From Paenibacillus sp. FSL H8-0079 (lineage in GTDB: Bacteria; Bacillota; Bacilli; Paenibacillales; Paenibacillaceae), in assembly GCF_037991315.1 (NCBI RefSeq), contig NZ_CP150300.1, forward strand, positions 1,984,001 through 2,048,000: 64,000 nt of DNA, given 5' to 3'. The stretch's first letter is position 1; each line of letters opens with the position of its first letter. Both the position numbers and the translations under genes were made by a program. The notes beneath the pieces are model-generated. The model saw only the letters and a program-made list of their open reading frames with translations. It did not search any database and was not told the origin of the DNA. This document shows positions 36,591-45,625 of this stretch, piece after piece.

Positions 36591-37058
36591 ATGGCTTTAC
36601 ACATCGTTCTGGTTGAACCAGAAATCCCGGCGAACACAGGGAATATTTCGCGTACTTGTGCGGCGACTGGTACCCATCTGCATCTCGTGCGTCCACTTGG
36701 ATTTCGAACAGATGATGCTACATTGAAACGGGCAGGGCTGGACTACTGGCATGCCGTTCATATTGAATACCACGATTCATTCGAAGAGGTTCAGGAAAAG
36801 TATTCGGAAGGTCGTTTCTTCTACGCAACTACGAAGGCGAAGAACCGATACAGTGATTTTAAATTTCAAGATGGGGATTTCCTTGTCTTTGGTAAAGAGA
36901 CTAAAGGCCTGCCACCTGAATTAATCGCTGCCAATCCCGACACATGTATGAAAATGCCAATGACTGGTGACGTTAGATCATTAAATCTGTCCAATTCGGC
37001 AGCAATCATTGTGTATGAAGCATTGCGTCAGCTTAATTTTCCGGGGTTAGAGGGTTAA
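36591..37058 (+). CDS. trmL: tRNA (cytidine/uridine-34 2'-O)-methyltransferase TrmL
   Basis: A 155-residue SPOUT-fold methyltransferase that modifies the wobble base of tRNA-Leu using SAM. The family motifs are visible: EPEIPANTGNISRTCAATG at the N-terminus, LVFGKETKGLP in the middle, and MPMTGDVRSLNLSNSAAI in the knot region. The length is that of CspR/TrmL proteins. AAGGAGA lies before the ATG. It is followed by an AT-rich region and abrB. Confidence 0.94.
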   Translation: MALHIVLVEPEIPANTGNISRTCAATGTHLHLVRPLGFRTDDATLKRAGLDYWHAVHIEYHDSFEEVQEKYSEGRFFYATTKAKNRYSDFKFQDGDFLVFGKETKGLPPELIAANPDTCMKMPMTGDVRSLNLSNSAAIIVYEALRQLNFPGLEG

Positions 37059-37090
37059 ATTCGGGTTATTAATGACGGCTAGAATTCGGT

Positions 37091-37131
37091 AAAAAAACAT
37101 TTTTCAAAAAAAAGGACAAAAAATGTTTATT
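37091..37131. promoter_or_regulatory. AT-rich inverted repeat upstream of abrB
   Basis: AAACATTTTT and AAAAATGTTT, a perfect 10-bp repeat with a purine-rich spacer of about 15 nt. It may terminate trmL weakly or be an operator for abrB. Confidence 0.45.
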
Positions 37132-37141
37132 TCCAGCAGGA

Positions 37142-37169
37142 TTCGACAAAATGTTGGCGAATCTATAAA
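37142..37169 (+). promoter_or_regulatory. Candidate promoter of abrB
   Basis: TTCGAC (37142-37147), 16-nt spacer, TATAAA (37164-37169). Confidence 0.5.
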
Positions 37170-37225
37170 CATAGTACAAATGTACCTAGAAATTTAGAGT
37201 AAGATAGGAGAGGTGTGCCGTAGCT

Positions 37226-37480
37226 ATGAAGCCAGCTGGAGTAGTTCGCAAAGTTGACCAATTAGGTAGGATCGTATTGCCTAAATCTTTGCGTAAAAGG
37301 TATCAAATGAATGAGGGAGATCCTGTAGAGATCTTAGTACAAGGGGACCATATTATCTTGGAGAGATATCGTCCGAAATGTATTTTCTGCGGATCCATCG
37401 AGGAAGTCAACGAGTTCAAAGAGCGTTACATATGCGCACAATGTTTAGATGAAATGACTCAGCTTCCACAGCACGGGTAA
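37226..37480 (+). CDS. abrB: AbrB-family transition-state regulator with C-terminal cysteine cluster
   Basis: An 84-residue DNA-binding protein. Residues 5-50 form the swapped-hairpin AbrB/SpoVT domain (GVVRKVDQLGRIVLPKSLRK, then GDPVEILVQGDHIILERY). The C-terminus has Cys52, Cys55, Cys70 and Cys73, which look like a small zinc-binding unit; classical Bacillus AbrB has a different C-terminus. Such proteins repress genes of the transition to stationary phase and sporulation. The RBS AGGAGAGGTG lies 12 nt before the ATG. A strong terminator follows, so it is a single-gene unit. Confidence 0.92.
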   Translation: MKPAGVVRKVDQLGRIVLPKSLRKRYQMNEGDPVEILVQGDHIILERYRPKCIFCGSIEEVNEFKERYICAQCLDEMTQLPQHG

Positions 37481-37485
37481 GAAAT

Positions 37486-37525
37486 CACGTCATGGGGTCC
37501 ATTGACCCCGTGGCGTTTTTTTTGT
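37486..37525 (+). terminator. Terminator after abrB
   Basis: ACGTCATGGGGTC pairs with GACCCCGTGGCGT around a 4-nt loop, followed by seven T residues. Confidence 0.92.
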
Positions 37526-37589
37526 TTTAGTTTTATTTATTATCCACCCGATCGTACTATTCCAAATGAATAAAAGGAAAATACGTAAA

Positions 37590-38507
37590 CTAAGGTTGGA
37601 TGCATGTAGGTAAAATCTCATCCCATACGGCATTCAGGATGCCCTGCATATTTTCTTCCTCACTGTTAATACATATGACCGCTTCCCTTGAAGGAAGGAT
37701 GATGCACAACTGACCATAGGCACCATCGGCACGGTAAGCATCATGAGAACACATCCAGAACTGATACCCGTAACCTTTTCCCCAATCACCATCTCCAGTC
37801 GTTTCGATCTGCTGGGACGTAGCCTGTCGAATCCAATCCGCAGGTACAAGCTGTCTGCCTTCCCAGTAGCCCTCCTGCAGCAATAACTGACCAAATCGAC
37901 TTAGTTCCTCATTGCTTATCCAAAGACCAGCACAGCCAAGCGTTACGCCGAGTGGAGAGGTTTCCCACTCTACATCATGAATGCCAAGCGGCTCAAACAA
38001 CCGTGGAGTCAGGTAATCTTTTACGGTTTGGCCGGTAGCAGCCTGTAGCATGGCCGAGATCATAAACGTATCACCGCTGCTGTATGTAAATTGTTCTCCA
38101 GGCATCCGGTCCAGAGGTAGAGACATGTAATGTTTCGCCCAATCCTTCTCGGTCAATGAAGCTCGTTCATCAGCCCAAAGAGGCGGCGAGTCATGGCCTG
38201 AAGACATTCGAAGAAGATCACGTAACTTCAGGTCCCGCGGCGAGGAGAGATTATGTTCTGAAATGGGTACATGATCATAAGAGAAATAATCACCAAGTGT
38301 GGCATCCAGATGTATCAGACCTTCTTCGAGCGCAAGCCCAACGGCCATACAGGTGAAGGATTTGCTAATGGAATGTTGTACCCGGCGCTGATCCTTATCC
38401 CGGTCCCAATGGGCTAGCAACTGCCCTTTTTGTAATATGCGAATGGAGAAAACGTTCAATTGTTGCTCGGTAATCGTTTGGATGAAGCCTTTAAGTTGCT
38501 TAGACAT
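37590..38507 (-). CDS. Serine hydrolase of the beta-lactamase/penicillin-binding class C family
   Basis: A 305-residue protein of the beta-lactamase/EstB-like serine hydrolase family. The nucleophile motif SxxK is SISKS near residue 57, and the YSN-like motif is YSSGD near residue 153. There is no signal peptide, so it is probably cytoplasmic and an esterase or peptidase rather than a true beta-lactamase. The start is the ATG at 38507 on the minus strand, 6 nt after GGGAGGTT; the ATG 24 codons upstream has no RBS. It diverges from the saccharide cluster, and the intergenic region carries that cluster's operator. Confidence 0.88.
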   Translation of the reverse strand: MSKQLKGFIQTITEQQLNVFSIRILQKGQLLAHWDRDKDQRRVQHSISKSFTCMAVGLALEEGLIHLDATLGDYFSYDHVPISEHNLSSPRDLKLRDLLRMSSGHDSPPLWADERASLTEKDWAKHYMSLPLDRMPGEQFTYSSGDTFMISAMLQAATGQTVKDYLTPRLFEPLGIHDVEWETSPLGVTLGCAGLWISNEELSRFGQLLLQEGYWEGRQLVPADWIRQATSQQIETTGDGDWGKGYGYQFWMCSHDAYRADGAYGQLCIILPSREAVICINSEEENMQGILNAVWDEILPTCIQP

Positions 38508-38741
38508 ATTAACCTCCCTAATATCAGGTGAAACCTGAGTAAAATCGGTTGGTGAAACGTTTCCGTAATTCGAATGCAAAATCAGAACCCATGTTAGTAT
38601 AAACCTGGTTTGGTGTCAATTAAAGTTGTAATAGCACTGACTAAAATTTCATTTTTTCGCAATAATAGTGTCTTTGGGCGCGAATTCAGACTTTTAAAAG
38701 CATGTTTTCGAGAAAATAACGCGAAATTTGTAAAAAGGTTA

Positions 38742-38771
38742 TTGACAGGATTTACTCATCGGGCTTATGAT
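38742..38771 (+). promoter_or_regulatory. Sigma-A promoter of the saccharide-use cluster
   Basis: TTGACA (38742-38747), 18-nt spacer, TATGAT (38766-38771). The -35 is perfect. The expected start of transcription falls in the first operator dyad. Confidence 0.78.
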
Positions 38772-38777
38772 TTATTC

Positions 38778-38801
38778 GAAACGATTCGAAGAAATCGCTT
38801 C
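38778..38801. promoter_or_regulatory. Operator dyad 1 (LacI-type candidate)
   Basis: GAAACGATT, 6-nt spacer, AATCGCTTC. It overlaps the predicted transcription start of the esterase-ABC-GH3 cluster, a typical position for repression. Confidence 0.65.
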
Positions 38802-38854
38802 CACATCAAAAGTGTTGTAATGAAGTCCATGTGAATCAACGTTGGCTATGTTTT

Positions 38855-38878
38855 GAAACGATTCGAGAAAATCGTTTC
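38855..38878. promoter_or_regulatory. Operator dyad 2 (LacI-type candidate)
   Basis: GAAACGATT, 6-nt spacer, AATCGTTTC, a perfect inverted repeat. The same design as dyad 1, 77 bp further downstream, in the leader. Confidence 0.68.
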
Positions 38879-38979
38879 GATAACCCATCGTAATACAAGG
38901 GAATCTACAACAGCCTGCAAACCAACGCCAGAGAAACGAATGAGTAAAGACAGCAGGCGCTGATGAGAGGGGTTACATT

Positions 38980-39744
38980 ATGGCACATATAACGATCGAA
39001 ACTGGATCGCCAACCTTATGCATGAATACGAGCATACATGTTGTGTCCAGTGACTCCGGAGAGACTTCAGGCGGTACACTATATCTGTTGCACGGGGCAG
39101 GCGATAATGCGAGTACCTGGCAGCGTTTAACCACAATTGAGATGTATGCAGCGCAATACGGCTGTACCGTCATTATGCCAGAAGCGAATCGAAGCTATTA
39201 CACCGATATGGAATACGGCCTGAATTACTTCCACTACATCACTCAGGAGTTACCTGAAGTATGCAAGCGTCTGCTCAATCTGAATCCTGATCCGGAGAAA
39301 ACGTACGTTGCCGGTTTATCGATGGGTGGATATGGTGCACTGAAATGTGGGCTAACTTATCCAGAGCGATATCGCAAAGTAGTGTCTTTATCCGGCGTTA
39401 CGGATATCCAGACAAGGCTTCATGATCCCCATATGCCAGCGACCATGATCAAGGAAATGAAAGCGGTTTTTGGAGAACGGTTACAGGTAAAAGCCGATCA
39501 GGATATTTACAAACTGTCGGCCAAGCTGCTGGAACAGGGTGTACCTTTACCGGATATCCTCAGTTGTTGCGGCGACAGTGACCCCTTCGTGGAGATGAAT
39601 CGCGATTATGCGAAATACATGCAGGGGACGGCCTTTGATTTTCGGTATGTGGAGACGCCGGGGGCTCATGAATGGAGATTTTGGGAGCACCACCTGAGAA
39701 CGATGTTTGATTTTCTGTACAACGACAAGACCACAGTAGAGTGA
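38980..39744 (+). CDS. Carbohydrate esterase-like alpha/beta hydrolase (CE1/esterase D type)
   Basis: A 254-residue cytosolic alpha/beta hydrolase. The nucleophile Ser114 is in GLSMGGYGA, LLHGAGDNASTWQR is the oxyanion region, and the catalytic His is in PGAHEWRFWEHHL. This pattern is that of feruloyl/acetyl-xylan esterases and esterase D. There is no signal peptide, so it should act on imported oligosaccharides. GAGAGGGG precedes the ATG. It is the first gene of a six-gene run with an importer and a GH3 enzyme, which supports a role in removing acyl groups from plant-derived sugars. Confidence 0.87.
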   Translation: MAHITIETGSPTLCMNTSIHVVSSDSGETSGGTLYLLHGAGDNASTWQRLTTIEMYAAQYGCTVIMPEANRSYYTDMEYGLNYFHYITQELPEVCKRLLNLNPDPEKTYVAGLSMGGYGALKCGLTYPERYRKVVSLSGVTDIQTRLHDPHMPATMIKEMKAVFGERLQVKADQDIYKLSAKLLEQGVPLPDILSCCGDSDPFVEMNRDYAKYMQGTAFDFRYVETPGAHEWRFWEHHLRTMFDFLYNDKTTVE

Positions 39745-39755
39745 GGAGATGCAAT

Positions 39756-40715
39756 GTGAAACCTGCAGCCGAAGGACCTAGCAAAAAGCTGAAGGGAAAC
39801 GTGAAGGGCAATTCGCTCTGGACTGAAATCTGGAAGCACCGAATGACATATACCCTGCTTATTCCGGGGCTTGTCTGGCTAATCCTGTTTGCCTACATGC
39901 CGATGGGTGGCCTGTCTCTGGCATTTAAAGATTACAAGGCCAACCTGGGCATCTGGGGAAGTCCATGGAGCGGATTCGAGAACTTCAAATATGTTTTCCG
40001 TGATCCAACCTTTATCGATGCCGTATGGCGTACGCTGTACATCAATATTCTGAAACTGATTATTCAGTTCCCGTTCCCGATCATTCTGGCGTTGTTGCTG
40101 AATGAATTGCGGATGCGTAGAGGGAAAAAATTGTTCCAAACCGTTCTTACATTCCCGCACTTTCTATCCTGGATCATCGTATCCGGCGTAGTCATCAATG
40201 TGCTGGCATATGACGGATTGGTAAACAGCGCGCTCGGATTACTCGGATTGCCAACGATTAACTTCCTGGGATCCGAATCTAACTTTGTACCCATGTTGCT
40301 GTTAACTGATATTTGGAAATCAAGTGGATGGGGCGCGATTATATTCTTGGCTGCCATTTCCGGTATTGACCAGGATCAGTATGAATCAGCACAGATTGAC
40401 GGGGCTTCCCGTATGCAACAGATGTTCAGAATTACTTTACCGAACATCCTTCCAACCATCACGATCATGTTTATTCTGTCCGTTGGTGGATTGATGTCTT
40501 CCGGTTTCGACCAGATCTTCAACTTGGCGAATGCCGCTACCAAAAATGTATCGGAAGTACTCGATGTATACATCTATCGGATTACGTTCCAGTCATCAAC
40601 CGATTTCTCATTCTCGACAGCGGTCAGCTTGTTCCGTTCCCTGGTGAATATGGCCTTGCTGCTTCTTGCTGACAGATTTGCCAAGTGGCTTGGCGGAGAC
40701 GGTTTGTTCCGATAA
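39756..40715 (+). CDS. Sugar ABC transporter permease (LplB-like)
   Basis: A 319-residue inner-membrane permease of the LplB type. Six membrane segments start at about residue 30 (TYTLLIPGLVWLILFAYMP). The ATPase-contact EAA loop is recognisable as YESAQIDGASRMQQMFRITL. The start is GTG at 39756, 7 nt after GAGGAG. It pairs with the YtcP-like permease and the lipoprotein downstream. No ATPase is encoded here, so a shared MsmX-like ATPase elsewhere is expected. Confidence 0.93.
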   Translation: MKPAAEGPSKKLKGNVKGNSLWTEIWKHRMTYTLLIPGLVWLILFAYMPMGGLSLAFKDYKANLGIWGSPWSGFENFKYVFRDPTFIDAVWRTLYINILKLIIQFPFPIILALLLNELRMRRGKKLFQTVLTFPHFLSWIIVSGVVINVLAYDGLVNSALGLLGLPTINFLGSESNFVPMLLLTDIWKSSGWGAIIFLAAISGIDQDQYESAQIDGASRMQQMFRITLPNILPTITIMFILSVGGLMSSGFDQIFNLANAATKNVSEVLDVYIYRITFQSSTDFSFSTAVSLFRSLVNMALLLLADRFAKWLGGDGLFR

Positions 40716-40733
40716 GAGAGGAGGAGAAATGAG

Positions 40734-41636
40734 ATGAGCAAGAAAGCTAACAAAAAGCCGAGAATTGGCACGGAAAGAATGACACTTCTCGATTACTTCA
40801 TATTTGCGATATTACTTGTGCTTGCCTTAATGATTCTGATTCCATTCTGGAATGTCATCATGATCTCGTTTGCAACACAAAAAGAGTATGCCGACAATCC
40901 ATTTTTGATGTTCCCTAAAGAATTCACATTGGATTCCTATAGAGCGCTGTTCGCTGATGGAACGATTCTGTCGGGGTACAAAAATACAATTATTTTGCTC
41001 GCCATCGGCTTGCCGCTCAGTTTGTTCCTGACAACGAGCATGGCGTATGGCCTTAGTCGCAGCAAATTCCCGTTCAAGAAGTTTCTCTTTTTCCTGGTTT
41101 TGTTCACCATGATTTTCAATGGTGGTATCGTACCGCTGTACCTGATCATGAAATCACTTCATCTTACAGGTACGCTGTGGTCCGTTATTCTGGCGGGAAG
41201 CTTCAGTGCTTTTAACATGATTCTGATGATGAACTACTTCTATACCTTGCCTGAATCGCTGATGGAATCGGCGAGATTGGATGGTGCAGGAGAGTGGAGA
41301 ATTCTGTTCTCTGTTGTTCTTCCGCTGGCTACACCAATTATGGCTACAATCACATTGTTTTACGGTGTGGCCTACTGGAACAGTTGGTACGATGCGATGA
41401 TATTCCTGCGAAAAGCGGATCAGCTGCCGCTGCAGAACGTACTCAGAAATATTATCGTCACATCTCAGACGAACGCATCCAATGCATCCAGTGTGGATGC
41501 TGCCCAAGCGAGCAATTTCTCAATGGGTATGAAAATGGCGGCTGTATTTGTAACGATGGTGCCGATTATGTGTTTCTTCCCAATGCTGCAAAAGCACTTT
41601 GCCAAAGGGGTATTAACAGGGGCAATCAAGACCTGA
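40734..41636 (+). CDS. Sugar ABC transporter permease (YtcP-like)
   Basis: A 300-residue second permease with six membrane segments (first at about residues 20-42, YFIFAILLVLALMILIPFW). The EAA loop is LMESARLDGAGEWRILFSVV, and the C-terminus LQKHFAKGVLTGAIKT is the usual end for this subfamily. AGAGGAGGAG precedes the ATG. It lies 18 nt after the first permease gene. With LplB and a large lipoprotein it forms the complex-oligosaccharide importer common in Paenibacillus. Confidence 0.94.
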   Translation: MSKKANKKPRIGTERMTLLDYFIFAILLVLALMILIPFWNVIMISFATQKEYADNPFLMFPKEFTLDSYRALFADGTILSGYKNTIILLAIGLPLSLFLTTSMAYGLSRSKFPFKKFLFFLVLFTMIFNGGIVPLYLIMKSLHLTGTLWSVILAGSFSAFNMILMMNYFYTLPESLMESARLDGAGEWRILFSVVLPLATPIMATITLFYGVAYWNSWYDAMIFLRKADQLPLQNVLRNIIVTSQTNASNASSVDAAQASNFSMGMKMAAVFVTMVPIMCFFPMLQKHFAKGVLTGAIKT

Positions 41637-41689
41637 TAAACACATAGGATTTGGACTACAAATTCGACTAAAAACATGGGGGTAAAAGC

Positions 41690-43285
41690 ATGGAAACGAA
41701 CAGAAAGTTGTCAGTTAAATCTCTTTTTGCCATCACACTCTGTCTGTTGATGTTGGTGGTGACAGCTTGTTCCAGTGGTGGTTCTGAAGGTAGTAACGAG
41801 AAGGATGCTGAAGGAAATTATACAGATAACCTTACCATCTCCGTAGCAAACCTGACGGAAATTAAAAACGGGAACTTGGATAATGAGTTCCATAAATTCT
41901 GGACAGACAAGTTCAATGTAACATGGGATTACAACTATATCGATTGGGATTCATGGGGCGAGAAGCTTCGTTTGTGGATTAACTCTGGCGACTTGCCGGA
42001 TGTAGCGGTATGGAACTACGTGCATGGCGATGCCATGAACAGTATTGAACAAGGCTTGTTCTACAAATTCCCGGATGACTGGAAAGAACGCTGGCCTAAC
42101 GTGGCAGCAGCTTACAATTTGACGGGTCTTGGAGATAAGTTGGAAGAATTGACGGGTGGAACATACGTCCTGCCTAGACCAATCTATTTCGAGAACAAAC
42201 CGGCTGACCCATTGACGAACCAAATTGGTGTCATTGCGCTTCGTAAAGACTGGGCTGAAGCGGTTGGTTTTGAACTGAAAGATGCTTATACAACAACTGA
42301 ACTGAACGAATATGCTGCGCTTGTGAAAGAAAAAGATCCAGGCAAAGTGGGTAACAAACTTGTACCTCTGTCCTACAATGCCGGAGATGCGATGACAAAT
42401 ATCATTATGCCGAACAGTGTGCATGCCATGACCGATTCTCCGTTCTACAAAGGTGAAGATGGCCAGTTCCACTGGGGACCTTCGGAGCCTGAGACACTTA
42501 CAGGGCTGAAATTGATGCAAAAAGCATACAAAGATGGATTGCTCAATCCTGAGTTCTACACATGGAAAAACAATGAAGGTCAAAATAACTTCAAAGTAAC
42601 AGGTACAGCTGCAGTAACAAGTCTGGGCGGACTGGCTTCGTACAGACAAGGTCTGGATTCCGATATGAGAAAGAATCTCGGTGTAGATAGTGATGAACTG
42701 GTACACACAGCAATCGTAGTGGGCGATGACGGGAAATACCGTAACATGGAGCAAGCTAACTTCTGGTCTGCATTGATCTTCAATCCGGACATCAGTGACG
42801 AGAAATTCGAACGGATCATGGATCTGATTGACTACTCGACGACAAAAGAAGGACAGTTGCTCATTAACATGGGCTTTGAAGGAACGGATTGGAAATATGA
42901 TGAGAACCAAGAACTGGTTAGCTTGTTGCCAGAAGGAACAGTATTGGAAGATAAATATCCAGCACGTTTCGAAGGTCTCTACCTGCTCGGTGACGACTTC
43001 AGTGTTGTAAACCCTGCAATCCAAAAGGATTACCGTGATAGAGCCGTGAAATTGTTCGAAGAAAAAGCAAAACTCGGTACAGAAGGCAACTCACTTGCAA
43101 CATACGATTGGGATGTCAATCTGTACGATTCCAAAGCTAAGAGTCAGGCTTCATTCGATTACCAGAACGAATATGCCAACCTGATCCTCAAAAACGGAGA
43201 TCTGGAAGCGAACTGGAAAGAATGGGTAAACAGTAAAATGTCCCTGGTTCAACCTTACCTGGATGAGCTAAACGAGAAATTCTAG
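41690..43285 (+). CDS. Sugar-binding lipoprotein of the ABC importer (LipO-type)
   Basis: A 531-residue extracellular solute-binding protein. A lipoprotein signal peptide ends at Cys27 (LLMLVVTAC lipobox), followed by a Gly/Ser-rich spacer. The mature part has the two-lobed family 1-like fold with LSYNAGDAMTN and many Trp/Tyr residues suited to stacking on sugars. It lies 53 nt after the YtcP-like gene and is the substrate-specificity component. The size is typical for binders of larger oligosaccharides. A weak terminator follows, which may lower expression of the GH3 gene relative to the binder. Confidence 0.93.
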   Translation: METNRKLSVKSLFAITLCLLMLVVTACSSGGSEGSNEKDAEGNYTDNLTISVANLTEIKNGNLDNEFHKFWTDKFNVTWDYNYIDWDSWGEKLRLWINSGDLPDVAVWNYVHGDAMNSIEQGLFYKFPDDWKERWPNVAAAYNLTGLGDKLEELTGGTYVLPRPIYFENKPADPLTNQIGVIALRKDWAEAVGFELKDAYTTTELNEYAALVKEKDPGKVGNKLVPLSYNAGDAMTNIIMPNSVHAMTDSPFYKGEDGQFHWGPSEPETLTGLKLMQKAYKDGLLNPEFYTWKNNEGQNNFKVTGTAAVTSLGGLASYRQGLDSDMRKNLGVDSDELVHTAIVVGDDGKYRNMEQANFWSALIFNPDISDEKFERIMDLIDYSTTKEGQLLINMGFEGTDWKYDENQELVSLLPEGTVLEDKYPARFEGLYLLGDDFSVVNPAIQKDYRDRAVKLFEEKAKLGTEGNSLATYDWDVNLYDSKAKSQASFDYQNEYANLILKNGDLEANWKEWVNSKMSLVQPYLDELNEKF

Positions 43286-43307
43286 TAATCGTTCAGTAAT
43301 TAATTTT

Positions 43308-43353
43308 GAACCCGGTGCGCGGTCTCTCCCCGAACGCAGCCGGGTTCTTTATT
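43308..43353 (+). terminator. Weak terminator/attenuator between binding protein and GH3 genes
   Basis: GAACCCGG (43308-43315) pairs with CCGGGTTC (43340-43347), followed by TTTATTT. Confidence 0.7.
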
Positions 43354-43382
43354 TCAACAACTTGTAGTGGAGGATATTATCG

Positions 43383-45548
43383 ATGAATAACGAGCAGTTA
43401 CTAGACCTGGTAAAACAGATGACGTTGGAGGAAAAAACAGCTCAGCTTCTTCAGTTGACTGCCAACTTTTATGAAGGAACGAATGTTGAAGGTCAGATCA
43501 CAGGACCTATGGAAGAGATGGGAATCACGGAGCAGTCCGTGGATGCCAGTGGCTCCATCCTGGGGTTGTCCGGTGCGCAGGCCATCATTGATGTGCAACA
43601 AGCTTATATGAAGAAGAGTCGTCTGGGCATTCCGCTCTTGTTCATGGCTGATGTAGTACATGGATTCAAAACCATCTTCCCGATTCCGCTGGCGATTGGT
43701 TGCTCATGGGATACCGAACTTGCTGAGAAAAGTGCTGAAATTGCAGCACGGGAATCGGCTGTATCCGGTTTGCATGTAACCTTTGCACCGATGGTGGATC
43801 TGGTTCGTGACCCGCGCTGGGGTCGTGTGATGGAGACGACAGGAGAAGATCCTTATCTGAACAGCTTGTTCGCGGCTGCATTTGTAAGAGGATATCAAGG
43901 AGATAGCTTGAAAGATGAGCCTGATCGCCTTGCAGCTTGTGTCAAACACTTTGCGGCGTATGGAGCGGCTGAAGGTGGTCGGGATTACAATACGGTGGAC
44001 ATGTCCGAGCGTAACTTGCGTGAGTACTATTTGCCAGCGTACAAAGCAGCGTTGGATGCAGGTGTGGAAATGGTCATGACCTCGTTCAATACGGTTGACG
44101 GTATTCCGGCAAGTGGCAATGAGAAGTTAATGCGCGGCATTTTGCGTGAAGAGTGGGGCTTTGATGGCGTATTGATCTCGGATTGGGCTTCCATTCGCGA
44201 GATGATTGCACACGGTGCTGCGGAAGATGACCGTGAAGCGGCGTATCGTGCCATTCGTGCAGGGGTAGATATGGAGATGATGACACCTTGTTACGTTCAT
44301 CATTTGCCTGAGTTGATTGAGAGCGGTGAAGTAGAAGAGGAGCTCATTGATGAAGCCGTTCTGCGAATTTTGCAACTGAAAGAAAAGCTGGGATTGTTCG
44401 ACAATCCGCTACGTGCAGCCGATCCGGAACGTGAGCGCGAGATTGTTTTCTCCAAAGAGCACCGTCAGGTATCGTATGAACTGGCAACGAAATCAGCTGT
44501 CCTCTTGAAGAATGATGGCAATGTTCTTCCACTTCAACCGAAAGCTAATGTAGCCCTCATTGGTCCTTTTGCACAGAGTCCTGACATTCTGGGTTGGTGG
44601 TCCTGTGAAGGGGTTAAGGAAGATGCAGTCAAGCTGGGAACAGCTCTGCAAGAGCGCCTGACGGGTGGGAAAGTTCATTTTGCCCAAGGCAGTGATGTTC
44701 ATACGATTACATCTGAGCAGATTGCCGAAGCCCTGGAAGTGGCAAGCAAAGCAGATCTGATTGTTCTCGCTCTGGGTGAAGACTCAGCGATGAGCGGAGA
44801 AGGTGGCTCACGCACATATATCCGTCTGCCAGCAGCCCAATTGGAATTGGTCAAACAGCTCAAAGCAGCCGGCAAACCGATTGCTACCGTTATTTTCAAC
44901 GGCCGTCCATTGGATCTGCATGGTGTAATTGATGAATCGGATGCTGTTCTTGAAGCCTGGTTCCCCGGTAGTGAAGGCGGAGCAGCGATCGCAGATGTTC
45001 TGACAGGTGTAGTGAATCCATCGGCACGTCTGACGATGTCCTTCCCGCAGTCTGTAGGTCAGATTCCGGTCTATTACAACCATTTCAATACAGGACGTCC
45101 ACTGAACCCGGAGAAGACGGAAGAACGTTATGTTTCCAAATACATTGACAGCCCGAATGAACCGTTGCTTCCGTTCGGTTATGGTCTCTCTTATACATCC
45201 TTCGCTTATGGTGATCTTGAAGTCTCAAGTAATGAATTGACTGCTGATGAGTCCCTGAGCATCCAGGTACGTGTAACAAACACGGGTGAGCGTGCAGGTG
45301 TGGAGACGGTTCAGTTGTATGTTCGTGATGTAACGGGTGAAGTGGTTCGTCCGATGCGTGAGTTAAAAGGATATGTGAAACTTGCACTTGCGCCAGGCGA
45401 GAGTGGTACAGCCACGTTTACATTAAATGAAGAACAGCTTCGTTATCACCATTCGGACTTAAGTCATCGCAGTGATCGAGGCGAGTTCCATGTTCTTGTA
45501 GGTGCAAACAGTCGGGATACCCAAAAGAAATCATTCAGACTCGTTTAA
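43383..45548 (+). CDS. Glycoside hydrolase family 3 (beta-glucosidase/beta-xylosidase, BglX-like)
   Basis: A 721-residue retaining exo-glycosidase. The N-terminal barrel contains KHFAAYGAAEGGRDYNTVD and the nucleophile Asp267 in GVLISDWAS. A C-terminal alpha/beta sandwich follows, and then a fibronectin type III-like domain (about residues 605-715, starting near VRVTNTGERAGVETVQLYV). There is no signal peptide, so it should cut imported oligosaccharides from the non-reducing end. GTGGAGG precedes the ATG. Context with a CE1-like esterase and the importer favours hemicellulose fragments; glucosidase or xylosidase cannot be separated by eye. Confidence 0.93.
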   Translation: MNNEQLLDLVKQMTLEEKTAQLLQLTANFYEGTNVEGQITGPMEEMGITEQSVDASGSILGLSGAQAIIDVQQAYMKKSRLGIPLLFMADVVHGFKTIFPIPLAIGCSWDTELAEKSAEIAARESAVSGLHVTFAPMVDLVRDPRWGRVMETTGEDPYLNSLFAAAFVRGYQGDSLKDEPDRLAACVKHFAAYGAAEGGRDYNTVDMSERNLREYYLPAYKAALDAGVEMVMTSFNTVDGIPASGNEKLMRGILREEWGFDGVLISDWASIREMIAHGAAEDDREAAYRAIRAGVDMEMMTPCYVHHLPELIESGEVEEELIDEAVLRILQLKEKLGLFDNPLRAADPEREREIVFSKEHRQVSYELATKSAVLLKNDGNVLPLQPKANVALIGPFAQSPDILGWWSCEGVKEDAVKLGTALQERLTGGKVHFAQGSDVHTITSEQIAEALEVASKADLIVLALGEDSAMSGEGGSRTYIRLPAAQLELVKQLKAAGKPIATVIFNGRPLDLHGVIDESDAVLEAWFPGSEGGAAIADVLTGVVNPSARLTMSFPQSVGQIPVYYNHFNTGRPLNPEKTEERYVSKYIDSPNEPLLPFGYGLSYTSFAYGDLEVSSNELTADESLSIQVRVTNTGERAGVETVQLYVRDVTGEVVRPMRELKGYVKLALAPGESGTATFTLNEEQLRYHHSDLSHRSDRGEFHVLVGANSRDTQKKSFRLV

Positions 45549-45625
45549 TCCGGGGGATGGAAAGAGTAATGTGTCAGGCCTTTCGCTATGGAAGGCCTGA
45601 TAAACATAACAGGGGAGCGAAGAAT

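Noticed and set aside
38854-38866. TGAAACGATTCGA as a catabolite-responsive element
   Set aside because: The CG is at the wrong position for the cre consensus; the sequence is better explained as half of the repeated dyad operator.
41951-43024. 357-residue open frame antisense to the sugar-binding lipoprotein
   Set aside because: Composition is that of an antisense shadow; the sense strand has a lipobox and a clear solute-binding protein.
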